DNA of 64,000 nt from Nissolia schottii (taxonomy: Eukaryota; Streptophyta; Magnoliopsida; Fabales; Fabaceae). Position numbers and translations under genes: made by a program. The notes beneath the pieces were generated by a model. It was not told where the DNA came from and did not search any database. It saw only the letters and a list, made by a program, of their open reading frames with translations. The stretch lies in assembly GCA_003254905.1 (NCBI GenBank), contig QANU01001756.1, positions 363,828 to 427,827 on the forward strand, in the 5' to 3' direction. This document shows positions 1 to 12,121 of this stretch, piece after piece (the first letter of the stretch is position 1; each line of letters begins with the position of its first letter).

Positions 1-621
1 TTTTTTTTTTTTTTTTTTAAATAAATGATAAACAGAAAATTGGTGATGGTTTCAAACTTTCAATTTTCCATTTTAATTTTAGAATTTGCACAAGGTAATT
101 GTGGAATTCTGAGCCCCAAAACATTGTTACATAAGATGCTGAGAGGTGGGAGTTATAGAACAATGTATCGTGGTAGCTGTCTGCAGAAATCATGTTCCTG
201 CAGACTTGTCTAAATGAATGGAGCTTGAGATTGAGTTGCTTTCTAGTATATGGTACAATTTTCAGCTCTCTGGCTAAGATACTCTGGGTATTTCTTGCTG
301 CTATTGGGTTTCTTACAATTTTAGATGGAGTAGTTGAAGTGTTGTTTGCTTGGATCTAATTTCGGTGTTGTGATAACCGATGAGCTTAAAGTAATAGGCC
401 TTGAGTGGTGTCTGGCATTTGGATCAGGAGTTTTTTTTTTTTTTTTTTAAATTTTTTGACAAATGAATGAGCTATTATTTGATCAGTTTGTCGTGCCTGT
501 AGTTTCTCCTAAATAGTTCCCTATCTGACTGTGTGTGGCTATTTTCATTCATTTTTTCCCAGTCTGTTATTTTAAAACATGGTATATTTCTATTAATTTT
601 ATAATATGTTTACATTTTCAG
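1..621 (+). other. intron sequence upstream of the first visible R3H exon
   Basis: This stretch is AT- and T-rich, opens with an 18-base T run, and ends in a good acceptor (TTTTCAG at 615-621). Short reading frames here show no similarity to the expected N-terminal exon of R3H proteins, so I read the whole stretch as intron. A 5' UTR exon cannot be excluded. Confidence 0.6.
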
Positions 622-2720
622 TTTTGCGCATGGAGCTGGATATCCAGAGGTTTCTCAACAATGCTGATCAGCAGCATTTTGAGTTCCCTCATTTCCCTTC
701 TTCCTATCTCCGTTTGGCTGCACATCGAGTTGCTCAACACTATGGTATGCAAACCTTGGTTGGAGATAGTGGCTTAGATGGTCAGGGAAGTAAAATTATG
801 GTGAAAAAGTTAGCAGAAAGCAAGTATCCCGTGGTTCGCTTATCTGAAATACCTGCAAAACAGTTGGAAAATGATAAATCTGAGCTGAAAAAAATTGTCA
901 TTAGACCTAGGCCTACTAAAACTAGTTTAAATGAAGCCAATGAAGCTGGAACAAAGGGAAATCATCTTAGAAGTGTGGAAGAAAGGAAGGAGGAATATGA
1001 TCGGGCACGAGCACGAATCTTCAGTGGTTCCAGAAGCTCTGATTTAGGAGATATGTCATCTATGGTCCCTATGGATGGGAAAAATTCTTTTATGAACAAG
1101 GATGAGAATGAAACTAGCAAGAACCTGATGGCTGATCCAGAAAGATACAATAGTGTCAGGGATATTAGTTCTACCCGAGTGGCCATTTTCAGAGATAGGG
1201 AAAAGGATCGCAGCGATCCCGATTATGATCGTAGCTATGGAAGGTCAGTTCTGTTACTATTCCTTTGACTTCAATTGAGAGCGATGAATGGCATTTCCAT
1301 TAAATGGCGTTAGAGATGTCATTTTATTTCTTCACCTTCAATTTTTTTTCCCGTTATTTTGTAGTTGATACTATTTGTATTGTGTTTAACTTGCAGTATA
1401 ATAATTTGCTTATTTATCAATTGAATTGAATTCTTGGGGCAGATATGCTAGGAGTATTCCAACCTCTGCTGTTAACCTGGTGCCTTTTAATTTGCAAAAA
1501 GCTCAACCTTCATTTCCTCAATATGACACTACTTTTAATCAGTTGGGTCAGATGCCACAAACTCAGGCTTCACTTGGCTATGGACCTCCTTCAAGCCCAA
1601 TGATGAGTCCTTTTGCTACCACAGGATTTAATCAGACAGCTAGGGATGTTGCTTACCTGCAATGGCCAAGTGCTACAATGATGTATGCACATTCATATGA
1701 CCAATTTAGACATGCTGTTTACCAGGTAAATAACTGTTAGTTTAGTTGATCTGAGATTATATAGTTTTGGACTTGGTCCATGTGTGTCATAGATTACATT
1801 TTTTTTTTTTTTATAAGAGTCCCTATTTATCATCATAGTCAACTCAACTATACAATGTCAACTTGAGTTATAACAATGTCACGGGGAGTTATAACTCCAT
1901 TAGTGAGTCATCCTACTTGGTTAATGATGTATGATCTCAATTGTGGCAAATGATAGACTATGACCGGAGGTAGAGACTAATATACAAAAGATTGTACGAG
2001 TATGGATAGATTTAATTTAAAATTTTTTTTTTCCCGTTTAGGGACTAACTAAATTTGAAATTGATGACACTTTAACATAATTATATTTTAACCTTAATTT
2101 TACTACTCTGTTCAATTTGACGAGTGATTTCTGTACTAGCTTTAAAATTCCTGGGCATGTCATGAATCTAACAGCTTACAAAAAAAAAAAATCTAGTTTA
2201 ATTGGTTAAGGCACTTGATTGTTTAAAATGGCTTGCTGTATTGACTTGCATTTGTAATTGTATGGTCTATCGAAAACAAATCTCATTTTCTGTTTTGCAT
2301 TTCGAAATTCCGTGCGTGTGGGGTATCTTGCTTTTTCAATCCTGCAATTTGCAACCGTAAACCCAACTTGTTCTGTTGATTGTATAGTGGGGGGAGGTAG
2401 GTCTATATATAACTATATGGGTATATTGTAGTTGTATTTTCCTTTTGTACAAAGACTTCTATTTTTCATTAATGTTGTAGTTTTCCTGATAATGACTGAC
2501 TTTACATTGTTTAAATTCTGTTCCCTAACCAGGATTGAATACTTGAATGTTGAATCTTGTTTTTCTTTTTATATTTTCACTGTAAATGATTTTTACTTGT
2601 ATATTTTGTATGAATAATTTCGCTTGTATAAATCATACATATCTCAATAAACTTTTTGCTGTATTGCAGGCTCCGTTTGGTCAACAGCCATTGAGCTTTG
2701 ACTATTCACAAAACTACTAG
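622..2720 (+). CDS. R3H/SUZ-domain single-stranded nucleic-acid-binding protein, 3' part of gene
   Basis: Three exons are visible: 622-1243, 1443-1725 and 2670-2720 (stop TAG). All junctions are GT-AG and the phase is continuous, giving about 317 residues. The first visible exon opens inside a codon just before LRMELDIQ, so the N-terminal exon lies left of the window. The R3H motif is RLAAH in SYLRLAAHRVAQHYG; this fold binds single-stranded RNA or DNA. A SUZ-like basic segment follows (SVEERKEEYDRARARIF). The C-terminal third is rich in Q, P, Y and S and looks disordered, ending in SFDYSQNY. Arabidopsis has similar proteins (At2g40960 and At3g10770, recalled). The role is probably binding of cytoplasmic mRNA, inferred from the domains. 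The neighbour on the right is a MYBC1-type gene, as in Arabidopsis. No frameshift or premature stop is seen. Confidence 0.9.
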
Positions 2721-2960
2721 ATGGCTTTTAGGGGGGAGATTTGGATTTGGATGCAGAATTTATGTTAGCTCTGTAGGTTTTCATATTAGGTTTTATTCTT
2801 CGGTACTCTATTCTAGACCTTTATTCCTGTTTGTGTAGTATTATGTCTTTGGTTTCAGTTTTGATGGTTATAGTTATATGATTTAATACTTGGTACTTTC
2901 TAGCCTGACAGTCTATAAAAGTGGATTACTGGATTTAAAATACATGATTATGATGATGAT
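2721..2960 (+). other. probable 3' UTR of the R3H gene
   Basis: T-rich sequence directly after the stop codon, without coding potential, typical of a plant 3' UTR. The exact poly(A) site cannot be set from sequence. Confidence 0.45.
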
Positions 2961-3170
2961 AAGGTTTCTCTGGTGATTTTAAACTAACTTGCCTAATGTT
3001 GCGGAGGTAAATTGAGTTAGCGTGTGGTGTTCATCCAACTCGATTTGACCCTAAATGGGGTAACTCGATTATTTTAACCATGGTGGTTAAAAACTTGTTC
3101 TAGATTGTAAAACTCTACTCTTTTTTTTGTTTTTTGTTTTTTTGTTTTTTGTTTTTCCGCCATAAAAATT

Positions 3171-3312
3171 AGAGAGGGGATCCTCTCCCAAGTGAGTTTG
3201 TTATTGTGAGGTCAAATATGAGATTTACACATTATGAGTTAAAAAAATTAATGATAAGAGATTATATTTGCTTATATGTGATAGCAAATTTAGTTGAGAG
3301 GATTTAATCTTT
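3171..3312. mobile_element. degenerate MITE, same family as those at 14.46 kb and 42.17 kb
   Basis: The ends are imperfect inverted repeats around GAGAGGGGATCCTCTC (left) and GTTGAGAGGATTTAATC (right). The interior shares the order 'GTCAA.TATGAGAT ... ACACAT' with the cleaner copy at 42166-42325. It is non-coding and strongly decayed. Confidence 0.45.
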
Positions 3313-4929
3313 TAAAAGTTAATTCGATCATGCATACAATTTAAAGTAACATCTTGTGAAAAAATGCTTCCAAGTGTTAAAAGCTTTAAAGAAGTATTTT
3401 CGTCATAATTTTTACTTTTTCGTTTTTGCTACCTATCACGACCCATTGCCTTTAGTTGGTCATTGCTCTTGGTTGCTGGTTTTCATCACCGCTAGTCGCG
3501 TTTGCGGTTTACAATCACTACATTGTTTTGTTCCTACTTTCTTTCGTTAGACTCTGACCCTGTCAATTCCACATAGATTTGTTCCAACTTTTTTTTTTTC
3601 CTTTCTCTGTTAGACCCCAACACCTCTCTCTGTTTTGTTCTGTGCATTTACGGTTTTGTACTCTATATGTATATGTATATGTATATGTATGTATAAAAGA
3701 AATTCTAACGTTGGATAGACAGTGACACCCTAATTATAAGTATAAAATTAACTATTTATAATAATATCATAATATTTTTCTTAATATGAAATTAATAATT
3801 TAATACTTTTAAAATTCCTTTCAAAATATTTTTGTGTCACTACTTAATAATTTTTTAAGGGTCCATGTTATTATAAATAATTTAGTATTTAAACTATTTT
3901 TTTTATTTGGACACGGCATAAAAACAGCTCACATTTTTTTTTGGATATAGCTTGAACACGGCTAATTATTAATTTTTATTTGGAAACTTTCAAACACGTG
4001 TGACACATTTGTCCGACGAGTATCTTCATGTGTCAGTGTTTGCGGTGTGTCAAACACGAAGACACGACAGTTTCACAAAGTGTTTGTGCTTCCTAGATAT
4101 ATACTAATGACTCATGTTATATTTTTACACTTATTTATTAATTCTGCAATTTATTTTTGTTTAGTATTTTTTTTTAAATATCTCTTATTGATAGATATAT
4201 GTGAACATATTATTTAAAATAATGTCTTAATAATACGTAAAGTTTGGCAATCCTTTACTTTGGAAACTTTTTGAGTCATTTTAAACAACCTTTATTTTAA
4301 GCTAAATTGAATTGGATCAATGTTTTTCTAAATTACAATTTAAACACTTCAATTGCTTGGTCAATTATAATTTTTAATTTAGTTTTGGCTCTAAGTTTTA
4401 TACTTGAAATTTTAATTTTTCTTTATTTTTTATTAACAAGATCTCTTTCTGGTGACTGATAAGGACCAAAAAGGCCCAATTCGGCAGTGTGCATTTTCTT
4501 AATACAATAATCCAATTATGTATACTTTATTAAGAGTTTGATTCATTATCTAATTATGTATAGTTACTTTATTAGGAGTTTAATTCATTTCGTGATTATT
4601 TAGAAAGTCATATAAAAGATGATAAATATTGATAATTTATCTAAATTGATTTTTTTCTTAATTTTTTATTATTGTGAAGTATGGTTGCCTTTTACATTCT
4701 GATTGGTTACTATGTGGATAAAAGTTAGATTGACTTGATTTGAATTTGTTACAAAATATTATAATTAAATTGGTTAAATTAAATTTGATAGATTTATATT
4801 TGTTTATCCTTAAATCTTCATTAAAAATAAGAGTAAGTGCTTAGTTTAGGTCCATGGAAAGCAAGCCCACAATTCCATTTATTCGTTGATCTGTAGTTGT
4901 AGGTGATTAAAAAATCTGCTAATAAATTT
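3313..4929. other. intergenic AT-rich DNA, no gene seen
   Basis: No coding signal was found. At about 3905-4090 there is a GACACG-rich patch resembling the edge of a non-autonomous transposon; a related patch occurs at 42.60-42.72 kb inside a CIP111 intron. The rest is featureless. Confidence 0.5.
3663..3692. repeat. (TATATG)n microsatellite
   Basis: Four to five tandem TATATG units. Confidence 0.85.
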
Positions 4930-5370
4930 TAGCAAGGACTTCTGTGATTATATTAAAATGCAGTGGGCTAATCTAGACATGACTGAAAATGTTGACCAGA
5001 CCCTTCTTGCTCTTATTCCAAATGCCCTGTGCCTAAATTCATTACTCAATTTCGAATCATTACTATCTGCAATGTCGTGTACAAGCATGTGTCTAATATT
5101 CTGGTGGGTAGATTCAAACCAGCTCTTGTTGATCGAATCTCTCCTAACCAATCTAGCTTCATTCTGGGGGTGCAAGATTCAGGATAACATTCTGATAATT
5201 AAAGAGATTGTGCATACTATGAAGAAAATCATAGGCAAGAGAGGCCTCATGGCGATCAAAATTTATCTTGAGAAGGCCTATAATAGATTAAAGTGGGACT
5301 CTATTAGAGAATGCCTCTAGGAATTCTCAACACCTCCATTCTTAATTGATACAATGGCTTGTGTCCAATA
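4930..5370 (+). pseudogene. LINE (non-LTR retrotransposon) reverse transcriptase fragment, N-terminal half
   Basis: Translation in shifting frames gives the plant LINE RT signature: ITICNVVYKHVSNILVGRFKP, then ISPNQSSFI, then DNILIIKEIVHTMKKIIGKRG and LMAIKIYLEKAYNRLKWD. At least one frameshift separates the first and second blocks, so it is dead. The catalytic region continues at 8345 after a roughly 3 kb LTR insertion. Removing that insertion and one copy of the 5-base duplication restores a continuous frame (...MACVQ|SISYNVIWKGS...). Confidence 0.85.
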
Positions 5371-5656
5371 TGTAACAACCCCTAGAAAAAAAAGAGAGAG
5401 ACATCAGGCCACTGCAGTGGGCCATTGCAACGGTCCTAGCGCGCTGCAACGCTCGTATATTAAAATGCAAAGCGCTGCAGGGTTCGGTGAAAGTGACTTG
5501 ACTGACAAATCAATTTTTTTCCTTATAAATAGAAGCATTCTTTGAGTGTTTTTATTTATTAATTTACTTAGAAAACTCTAAAGATTGTCCTTTGAGCGTC
5601 AACTTTCTCTAAGATCTAGTTATTTTATTTTTTCTTTTGTTTGTGGAGAAGCAGCG

Positions 5657-7121
5657 TGTAACGACCCAAAAATCATTATCGGCACACAAGGGACTAGTTC
5701 TATTACGAAAGCCTTTTAGGAACGCTTTTTGTAAAAACATGCATTTTAATTTTAATTAAAACAAATAAAAACTTTCTTTTTTGAATAAACATAAAATCTT
5801 TTACAATAAACATAAATATACATGATAAAATACGCGATTAGTTTGAAGATTTTGTCTGTATATAATTGGAGTCCTCTAGACATGACTCGATTACAAATAT
5901 AAAATAAAGCTAACATGTCCTATAGATAGCTTCACCTCAAGGTGACTGCTAACTCATGAATCCTGCCGTCGTTGCAACTAACCGTGAACTCCATGCACTG
6001 CAATTTCTATATCTTAACCTGCAAATGGAGGGGGAGGTTCAGGAGTGAGAACTTTGGGGAGAGCCTCAATGAATGACCGTTTGCATAATGACATGAGACA
6101 TTTTGAAAACATGACATGCAAATGCAATAAATAATATAATAACAAACATGAAAACATTTATATAATAATAATACATAGTACATAAAAGCATTTGAAAACA
6201 TAAACAAGTTAGGAGTTCTCTAGATAGACAATCCGACCACTACAGTTTAGTGGTTCTTGAAATGTCTGGCTTTTACTGTCTTTCCCTAGTTTACATGACA
6301 TGATACATGACACTGGACGCTACAAGTTGCTATGTTCGGGTTTTACAGTCTTGTCCTAGTTCTACATGATTCCTATTATACATTACGATCGTACAAGGAA
6401 TCATAGGGTTAACGTAAGTTGTCGCCGACTTACAATTCTATCCTAGATCTACTCCCATGAAAAACAATTTAAATAGCATAACATGATATAACATAACTGA
6501 TAACTGATAGTTTCAAATAACTTTATTCATAACTGTTCATACACATGCAACGTGAGATATTTAATACAATAAGACAAATGGTCTTATGTAGTTCTAAAAT
6601 GGTTTTCATGTCTTTTTAAAATATTTTCATAAACATTTTCACAAATATCTACTTTCATAAAAAAAAGTTTCTAATAATAACTAACTTCATAAATAAGGAA
6701 ATTCGTAATAATAACTAACTTTATAAATGCTTAAAAAAAATATTAAATTCCACTCCTAAGATTTCATGCATAAATAAATAACTTCTAAAAATTAATACAT
6801 GGTCTGAAAATAGACCATGAAAAAAGTCACTCACCTGGAAATGAATAAAAAAAATTGGGGCGAATAGTCCCACTAAAATTAGTACCTTTAAGCTCTTGAA
6901 TGAATTAATAAGTCTAAACATTCATGAGATACTTCTATATATAGGTAAAGCTCAAGACTCCCTAGATGATGGATCTGATGTGGGACTTCTGTACCGTGCC
7001 CCTGCAGTGCAGTGGGAGCATTGCAGCGCCCCTCCTTTGCCATGTCACTACAGCGCATTGGGAGCGCTGCAACGCATGTCTGTTTCCTTTTTCTTCTTCC
7101 TCTCTTTTACAAGTCATCACA
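5657..7121 (-). mobile_element. second solo LTR, minus orientation, nested inside the first
   Basis: Reading plus coordinates, it starts TGTAACGACCC (5657) and ends AAGTCATCACA (7121), about 1465 bases, matching the length of the host LTR. Landmarks occur in reverse: a minus-strand TATA (CTATATATAG, 6935-6944), the CTCACCTGG block near 6830 (the reverse complement of CCAGGTGAGTG in the family), and the GTCGCCGACTTACA block near 6420. The flanks CAGCG and CAATG differ by two transitions and may be the decayed target duplication. Confidence 0.7.
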
Positions 7122-7817
7122 CAATGTCTCCATATAGGGTGTCAGGAGCTCCCGATGTTAGTGCTTTTTAGTTGTCAGCCATTTCTAGGTGAGTGACATT
7201 TAATCACGACATATGTTGTCATTAGTATTATTTTTATGAAATATTTGTATGCATGTTTTAGAATTCCAATTAGCTTTTTATGATCAATTAATTATGTCTT
7301 TCATTTATAGAAAATATTAATGAAAATATTTTAGAACTCGTGAAAACTATTTTAGAAAGGCATGAGACCATTTTATTTATTTATGCATAAGATGAGCATG
7401 ATGTATGTGTATATTGCATGAAACCTTAAGAGGAAAGACTTCGGTTCAGTTATTAGTTATTATGTTTTAAGAATGTTTTTAAGGAAGTTATATCTAGGAT
7501 AGAATTGTAAGTCGGCGACAACAAACGTTGACCCTTGGTACCATTGTAGTTAGAATCACACCTAACTATCAGAAATCTAAGGGCTCGAATAGAGTATCCC
7601 AACTATTGGGACCTAGGTGTTTGGGTAGTATGTTGAACTAATTATCAAGAAACTCGGACAGAGTACCCAATTATCGAGGCCTACGTACTTGGATAGTATG
7701 TTAAAGCTAGACCGTAATGCTCAAAATCCGTCTGTCAAAATATCTTCCTTAGTTTTAATGATTATGTTTCAATAATGGATTATCTTTTTATTATAAAGTA
7801 TTATTATAAATGTTTTA

Positions 7818-7820
<3 letters not shown>

Positions 7821-7853
<33 letters not shown>
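7821..7853. repeat. (AT)n microsatellite
   Basis: Pure alternating AT within the outer LTR. Confidence 0.9.
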
Positions 7854-7856
<3 letters not shown>

Positions 7857-8344
7857 TATGTAATACATTGTATGTGTCATGTTTATGAACTGTCCCATGT
7901 AGTTGTGAACCCGCTCATTGGGATAATGACTCACGGCCGCATCTATTTATTTTTGGTTGCAGACCACAACGAGGATATAGTCACTCTCCTTCAGTAGTCA
8001 ACAACGTTCTTGTGTTGAGCTTTACGTTGTTACGGAGTTATCCTTAGTTTACATTTTAGTTATTTAGTTAGTTTATTTTTATGTTAGTCAGTAGAGTGCT
8101 CCAGTGAATTACATGTATGGTGTTACATATTTTTAATTATTTAATGTTGTATTTTAATTATGATTTTATGTAAGGATTTTATGAGATAGGCATTTCGTTT
8201 ATTTATGAAGTTTAGATTATTTTAAAAAGATTTTCTTAAAATTTGCTTATAAAACATTGCGTGTTTTCATAATTAACACGTTAAGAAACTTTTGTAAGGG
8301 AACTAGTCTCTTACGTGTCTGTGACAATTTCTTGGGTCGTCACA

Positions 8345-9145
8345 CAATCTATCTCCTACAATGTAATCTGGAAGGGCAGCCAAACCTATGGATTTTGGCC
8401 CACTAGAGGAATTAGACGAGGAGACCCCTTTCTCCTTATCTTTTTGTCATCTGCATGAAAAAATTGTCCCATATCATTGAAGATAGTGTTAGAGAAGGGA
8501 ACTGGAAATCGATTAAAATTGGGAGGACAGGTCCCCTTATTTCTCATCTTATATTTTCTGATAATTTAATTCTCTTTACGGAAGCTTCGGTGGAACAATT
8601 GAACATTGTGACAAACTGTTTGAATACCTTCTACTCAGCTGCTGGCCAAAGGATTAACTCTTCAAAAACTTGTAATTTCTTCTCTAAATGTACTCATGTG
8701 AATGTCAAAATTGAAATTTCCAATAGAAGCGGCTTCCAAGTTGTATCAAATATTGGCAAATATCTAGGGGCTCATCTCATTAATGCCTGTACTAAAAAAG
8801 AGAACTTCAAGGAGACCATTGAAAGAATCCAGAGCAATCTTCAAGCCTGGAAAGCCTAATGCTTATCTCTAGCTGAGGGGATTACTCTAACTCAATTTAT
8901 CATCAGCCTTGCTCTTAATTATATCGTACAACACTGTCGTGTCCCCAAGGGTATTTGTAATGAGGTGGAGGAGCTAATATTTTGTAAACTTTTAAAATCA
9001 CCATCTCTAATTCTGCTCTGAGGAAGGATATGGCTAATATGTAGGGGAAAATGAAGAGCTATGTTGGATTCAACATTGAGAATGGGAATTCTAATAGCTT
9101 CTAGAATGATTGCTGCGTGGATAGGGAATCTAGTTTGCACGACAT
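8345..9145 (+). pseudogene. LINE reverse transcriptase fragment, C-terminal half
   Basis: This continues the fragment ending at 5370. It shows the RT fingers/palm sequence WPTRGIRRGDPF, an in-frame stop, then MKKLSHIIEDSV. The catalytic box reads FSDNLILF where active plant LINEs have FADDLILF, so one catalytic aspartate is lost. Next come SAAGQRINSSKT and the thumb region SLAEGITLTQ.IISLALNYI..HCRVPKGIC. The end resembles the zinc-binding RT-associated region (NS..NDCCVDRESSLHDM). Multiple stops and frame changes make it non-functional. Confidence 0.85.
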
Positions 9146-9640
9146 GACCATGTCAATCTATCCCTTATCATATCTTAGGACAACTAATCAGAGTTTGCAT
9201 CATCTCAGGTTTATTCGACTATGAAATAGTAACTGTTACACAATAATAATGGCTATAAATAGCCTCCAACACAGTGAGCAACAGTTTCATGTTTTATGAA
9301 GGCTTTAAACAACCCATTTAAGTCTCATTAGAGGCGGTTACATAGGTGTTAAAAGCTACTTAACACCTATAAACGGCCACCAACATGATTAAACTATATA
9401 AGGAAAAGTCATTGTCCATAGTAAGGTACGTGTTCAAAACTATCTATAATACATAAAAAAAATACACTTACTTGAGCGTCAGAGTATCTTTGCAAGTACC
9501 ACCGCCGCCGCTCAAATCAAACTCCACAATCGAAGAAGGCAGGTTCATCTCTCCAAATTCTTAAGTTGCATACTCAGGGTCTGAGTCACAAAGTTGCAGA
9601 GCCATCTCAAAAACTTTTGTAACAGTTTTTATTTTAAATA
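9146..9640 (+). mobile_element. LTR-like remnant with TATA box and conserved R/U5 box
   Basis: TATA-like TATATAAGG lies at about 9393. At about 9472 is the box TTGAGCGTCAGAGTATCTTT followed by GCAAGTACC and CCGCCGCCG. The same box recurs at about 21.53 and 24.05 kb in other LTR remnants. The boundaries are not defined and no coding domain is attached. Confidence 0.45.
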
Positions 9641-10403
9641 ACAAAATGAAAGTTATAAATGAGATTTTAATTTTGTGATTTGATTAACTTTTGAGGTTTT
9701 GATTTTGAAATAACCCAAAGATATCCAGTCACACGTTCCAACAGTTGATGGCATTTGTTAAGAAAGGGACGGTTTGAAATCTTGTAAGACTAGTATACAC
9801 CCTATACTTCTAACCAGGTGCATGAAGCACCAGAATATGTAAGGCCCCATCTATGGTATATATTTGTCTTAGATGGCTCCTTGGCAAGTGATGTCCAGGC
9901 TGTCTGCCACCTTGTTTCCCAGCGGATGTGCTGGAATCCTGGCCTGCAACACATGTTCATGTCAGGCCAGCCCAAAATCTGAGATATTTAGCCCTACTGC
10001 TACTATACTAATTGACTATGAACATGTCAAAAAATGGCTAGATTTGGTTGGTACTTGGTACACCCTTATGTGAGTTGGTTTATTTTATACCAACCATCTA
10101 TCCAGTGGATTTGAAACAAGGTACATAACTGGATTTCTGGTTCTGTCCAAAATCAAAGAATAATGTTAGGTACATATCGGATCGGTACCACAAATATCAC
10201 CCTTGGGTAATTATATTTAAGTTAAGTTAATAAGTGTCTTTAAAATACTTGTTAAGAGTTTTAAAATAATTTTTTTAACGTTTTTAATACTTTCAATGTA
10301 TTTAACACTTCACATTTTTTGCTTTCTCAATAAATATTTACTTTTTATAAGTTTCTTAACCAATGTTTTTAGGATATTTGTAAGCAAAAAAACTCATTAT
10401 ATT
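9641..10403. other. intergenic sequence, no recognised gene
   Basis: A moderately GC-rich patch at 9870-10080 could be the relic of a gene or transposon, but no frame gives a recognisable protein. The remainder is AT-rich. Confidence 0.35.
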
Positions 10404-10885
10404 TAAGATTAAATATGATTTGGATTCCCAAAAAACATACGATATTTAGGTTAGGTCTTTAACATTTTTTTTTATTTTGATCCAAACATATTTCAGTTTT
10501 TACTGTGTTACTGAGACTTTGTGATTTTAGTCTCTACTATTTGTAAAACTGGGTTAATAACATGGTTAATAGAATGTCACATCGATAGTATCATGTGATC
10601 AAAATAAATTCATTTGACCTATAACTCGTTATTTGAATGGATTTTGGGTGGTGGGTCGATCAAGATTTGAGAGCAAATTTGGGTCAAATAGTAAGTTATG
10701 GGTTAGATGAATTTATTTTGCTCACACGTAACACTTTATTAACCACGTCATCAATTAATAGAGTCCCATTAATAGTGTGGATTTACATCATATTATTTTT
10801 TATATGTTTAGACCAAAAAATACAGTTTAAGAATCTAAATCAAATCTCAAAAATTTGTTAGAGATCCAAAACATATTTAAGCCTT
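10404..10885. mobile_element. MITE-like element, copy 1
   Basis: The left end TAAGATTAAATATGATTTGG and the right end (reverse complement TAAGGCTTAAATATGTTTTGG) form an imperfect TIR. The interior shares the 'AATAAAT..(A/T)C..GAC.....AACT' block and the DNA order of the element at 19551-20017. Length 482 bases, non-coding. Confidence 0.6.
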
Positions 10886-11385
10886 ATATTTATATATTGT
10901 TCTAATAGGGTTGACTCTCATAGTAGATCTTACATTCATTTATCATCATAACTTGAGCTCAATTAATGGATATAATAGTAAGTATTTAATGAATTTAAAG
11001 TTATGTTTTGACTATAGATTAAGACGAGTATTTCCCTTAATTTTTTGTACCACAAACCATATTATACATTCTTTTAAATATTTAATTTTGATATAATATT
11101 AATATGATTTTTTTTACATATATTCATGTAATTATATATAATGATGTAATGAAAAGTCTGGTGCGTTTGGTTGGGAGATAAAAAAGAGAAAGAAGCACAC
11201 ATAAACCTTATACATGAAAACTCCCCTGCCCGTTTTAAGCAAACCAAACACTTATAACTTATTCAAAAAGTCATTAATATAAAGATATCAACCACTTTAC
11301 ATTAACCGAATATCACAATCTAATCTCATTTTTTTTACTGCTTTATTTTAAATAATAAAATAAATAAAACAGGCATTTTAATAAG

Positions 11386-11566
11386 GATTTAATTGCAATG
11401 CATTGACAGTGTAAAAGAGTTTTACACTGTCATCCAATTATATATCGACAAATCAGTAAACATGATTGACTATCATACTCACTCATTAAAAGGTCGTCCA
11501 ACCAAAATGAATTAATTGGTTGACTATGTAAAACTTTTTACACTGTCAATACATCAAAATTAAACT
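11386..11566. mobile_element. short MITE with TIRs carrying TTGACAGTGTAAAA
   Basis: Left: GATTTAATTGCAATGCATTG then ACAGTGTAAAA. Right, reverse complemented: GAGTTTAATTTTGATGTATTG then ACAGTGTAAAA. The unit is 181 bases and non-coding. The left end also contains a nested hairpin (ACAGTGTAAAAGAGTTTTACACTGT). Confidence 0.7.
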
Positions 11567-12093
11567 CTTTTAGTAAACATTCTCTTTTAAACTCTTTTAA
11601 TAAACATTCTCTTTACCTTTTCTTTTTCAAATAAAAAAGTGTAAATATGGTGCAAGTATTTTAGTGCATCGAAATCATTTTCCTCACTTTTTGTGAAAAG
11701 TGATTGGGCCAAAGTAACGATAATACATTTAATGTGTTTAATTATGCTTCTAAAAATACATTTAAGATTAATTTGACCCATGTTTAAAAAGGGTAGGAAC
11801 TAACTTGAATTTTTTTAAGACTAATTTGGTCTATCAATGATTTGACGAAAACAAAATTTAACCTTTATTATTAGTGTGTGAATGTAAATTAAGAAAGAAG
11901 AAAAGAAAAAAATGTGGAAAATTTACCATAATAAAACAAAGAATATACCCCGTTTCTCAAATGAACCAATTGTAAAATTGTTAAAAAATAAAAATAAACT
12001 AATTTCCTTATAAAACTCTCTTGTAACTCAAATTTTTTTAGTTGGAAGTCAATTTAAATCGATTTTTAATTTTTTAATTTATTTTTTTTATAC

Positions 12094-12121
12094 TTGGAAG
12101 TTGATTTAAATCAACTTCCAA
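12094..12121. repeat. perfect 28-base palindrome
   Basis: TTGGAAGTTGATTT followed by its exact reverse complement. A degenerate version of the same arm lies 55 bases upstream (about 12040). Confidence 0.85.

Larger units (their letters stand above)
5371..8344 (+). mobile_element. solo LTR (plus orientation) inserted in the LINE, itself interrupted
   Basis: The LTR starts TGTAACAACCC at 5371 and ends GGGTCGTCACA at 8344, the terminal pattern of Ty3/gypsy chromovirus-type LTRs. The flanks are CAATA (5366-5370) and CAATC (8345-8349), a near-perfect 5-base target duplication. A TATA box (TATAAATA, 5524-5531) lies in the left part. The LTR is split by a second LTR (5657-7121); its own sequence is 5371-5656 plus about 7127-8344, roughly 1.5 kb. 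No internal coding domain remains, so it is a solo LTR. Confidence 0.75.
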
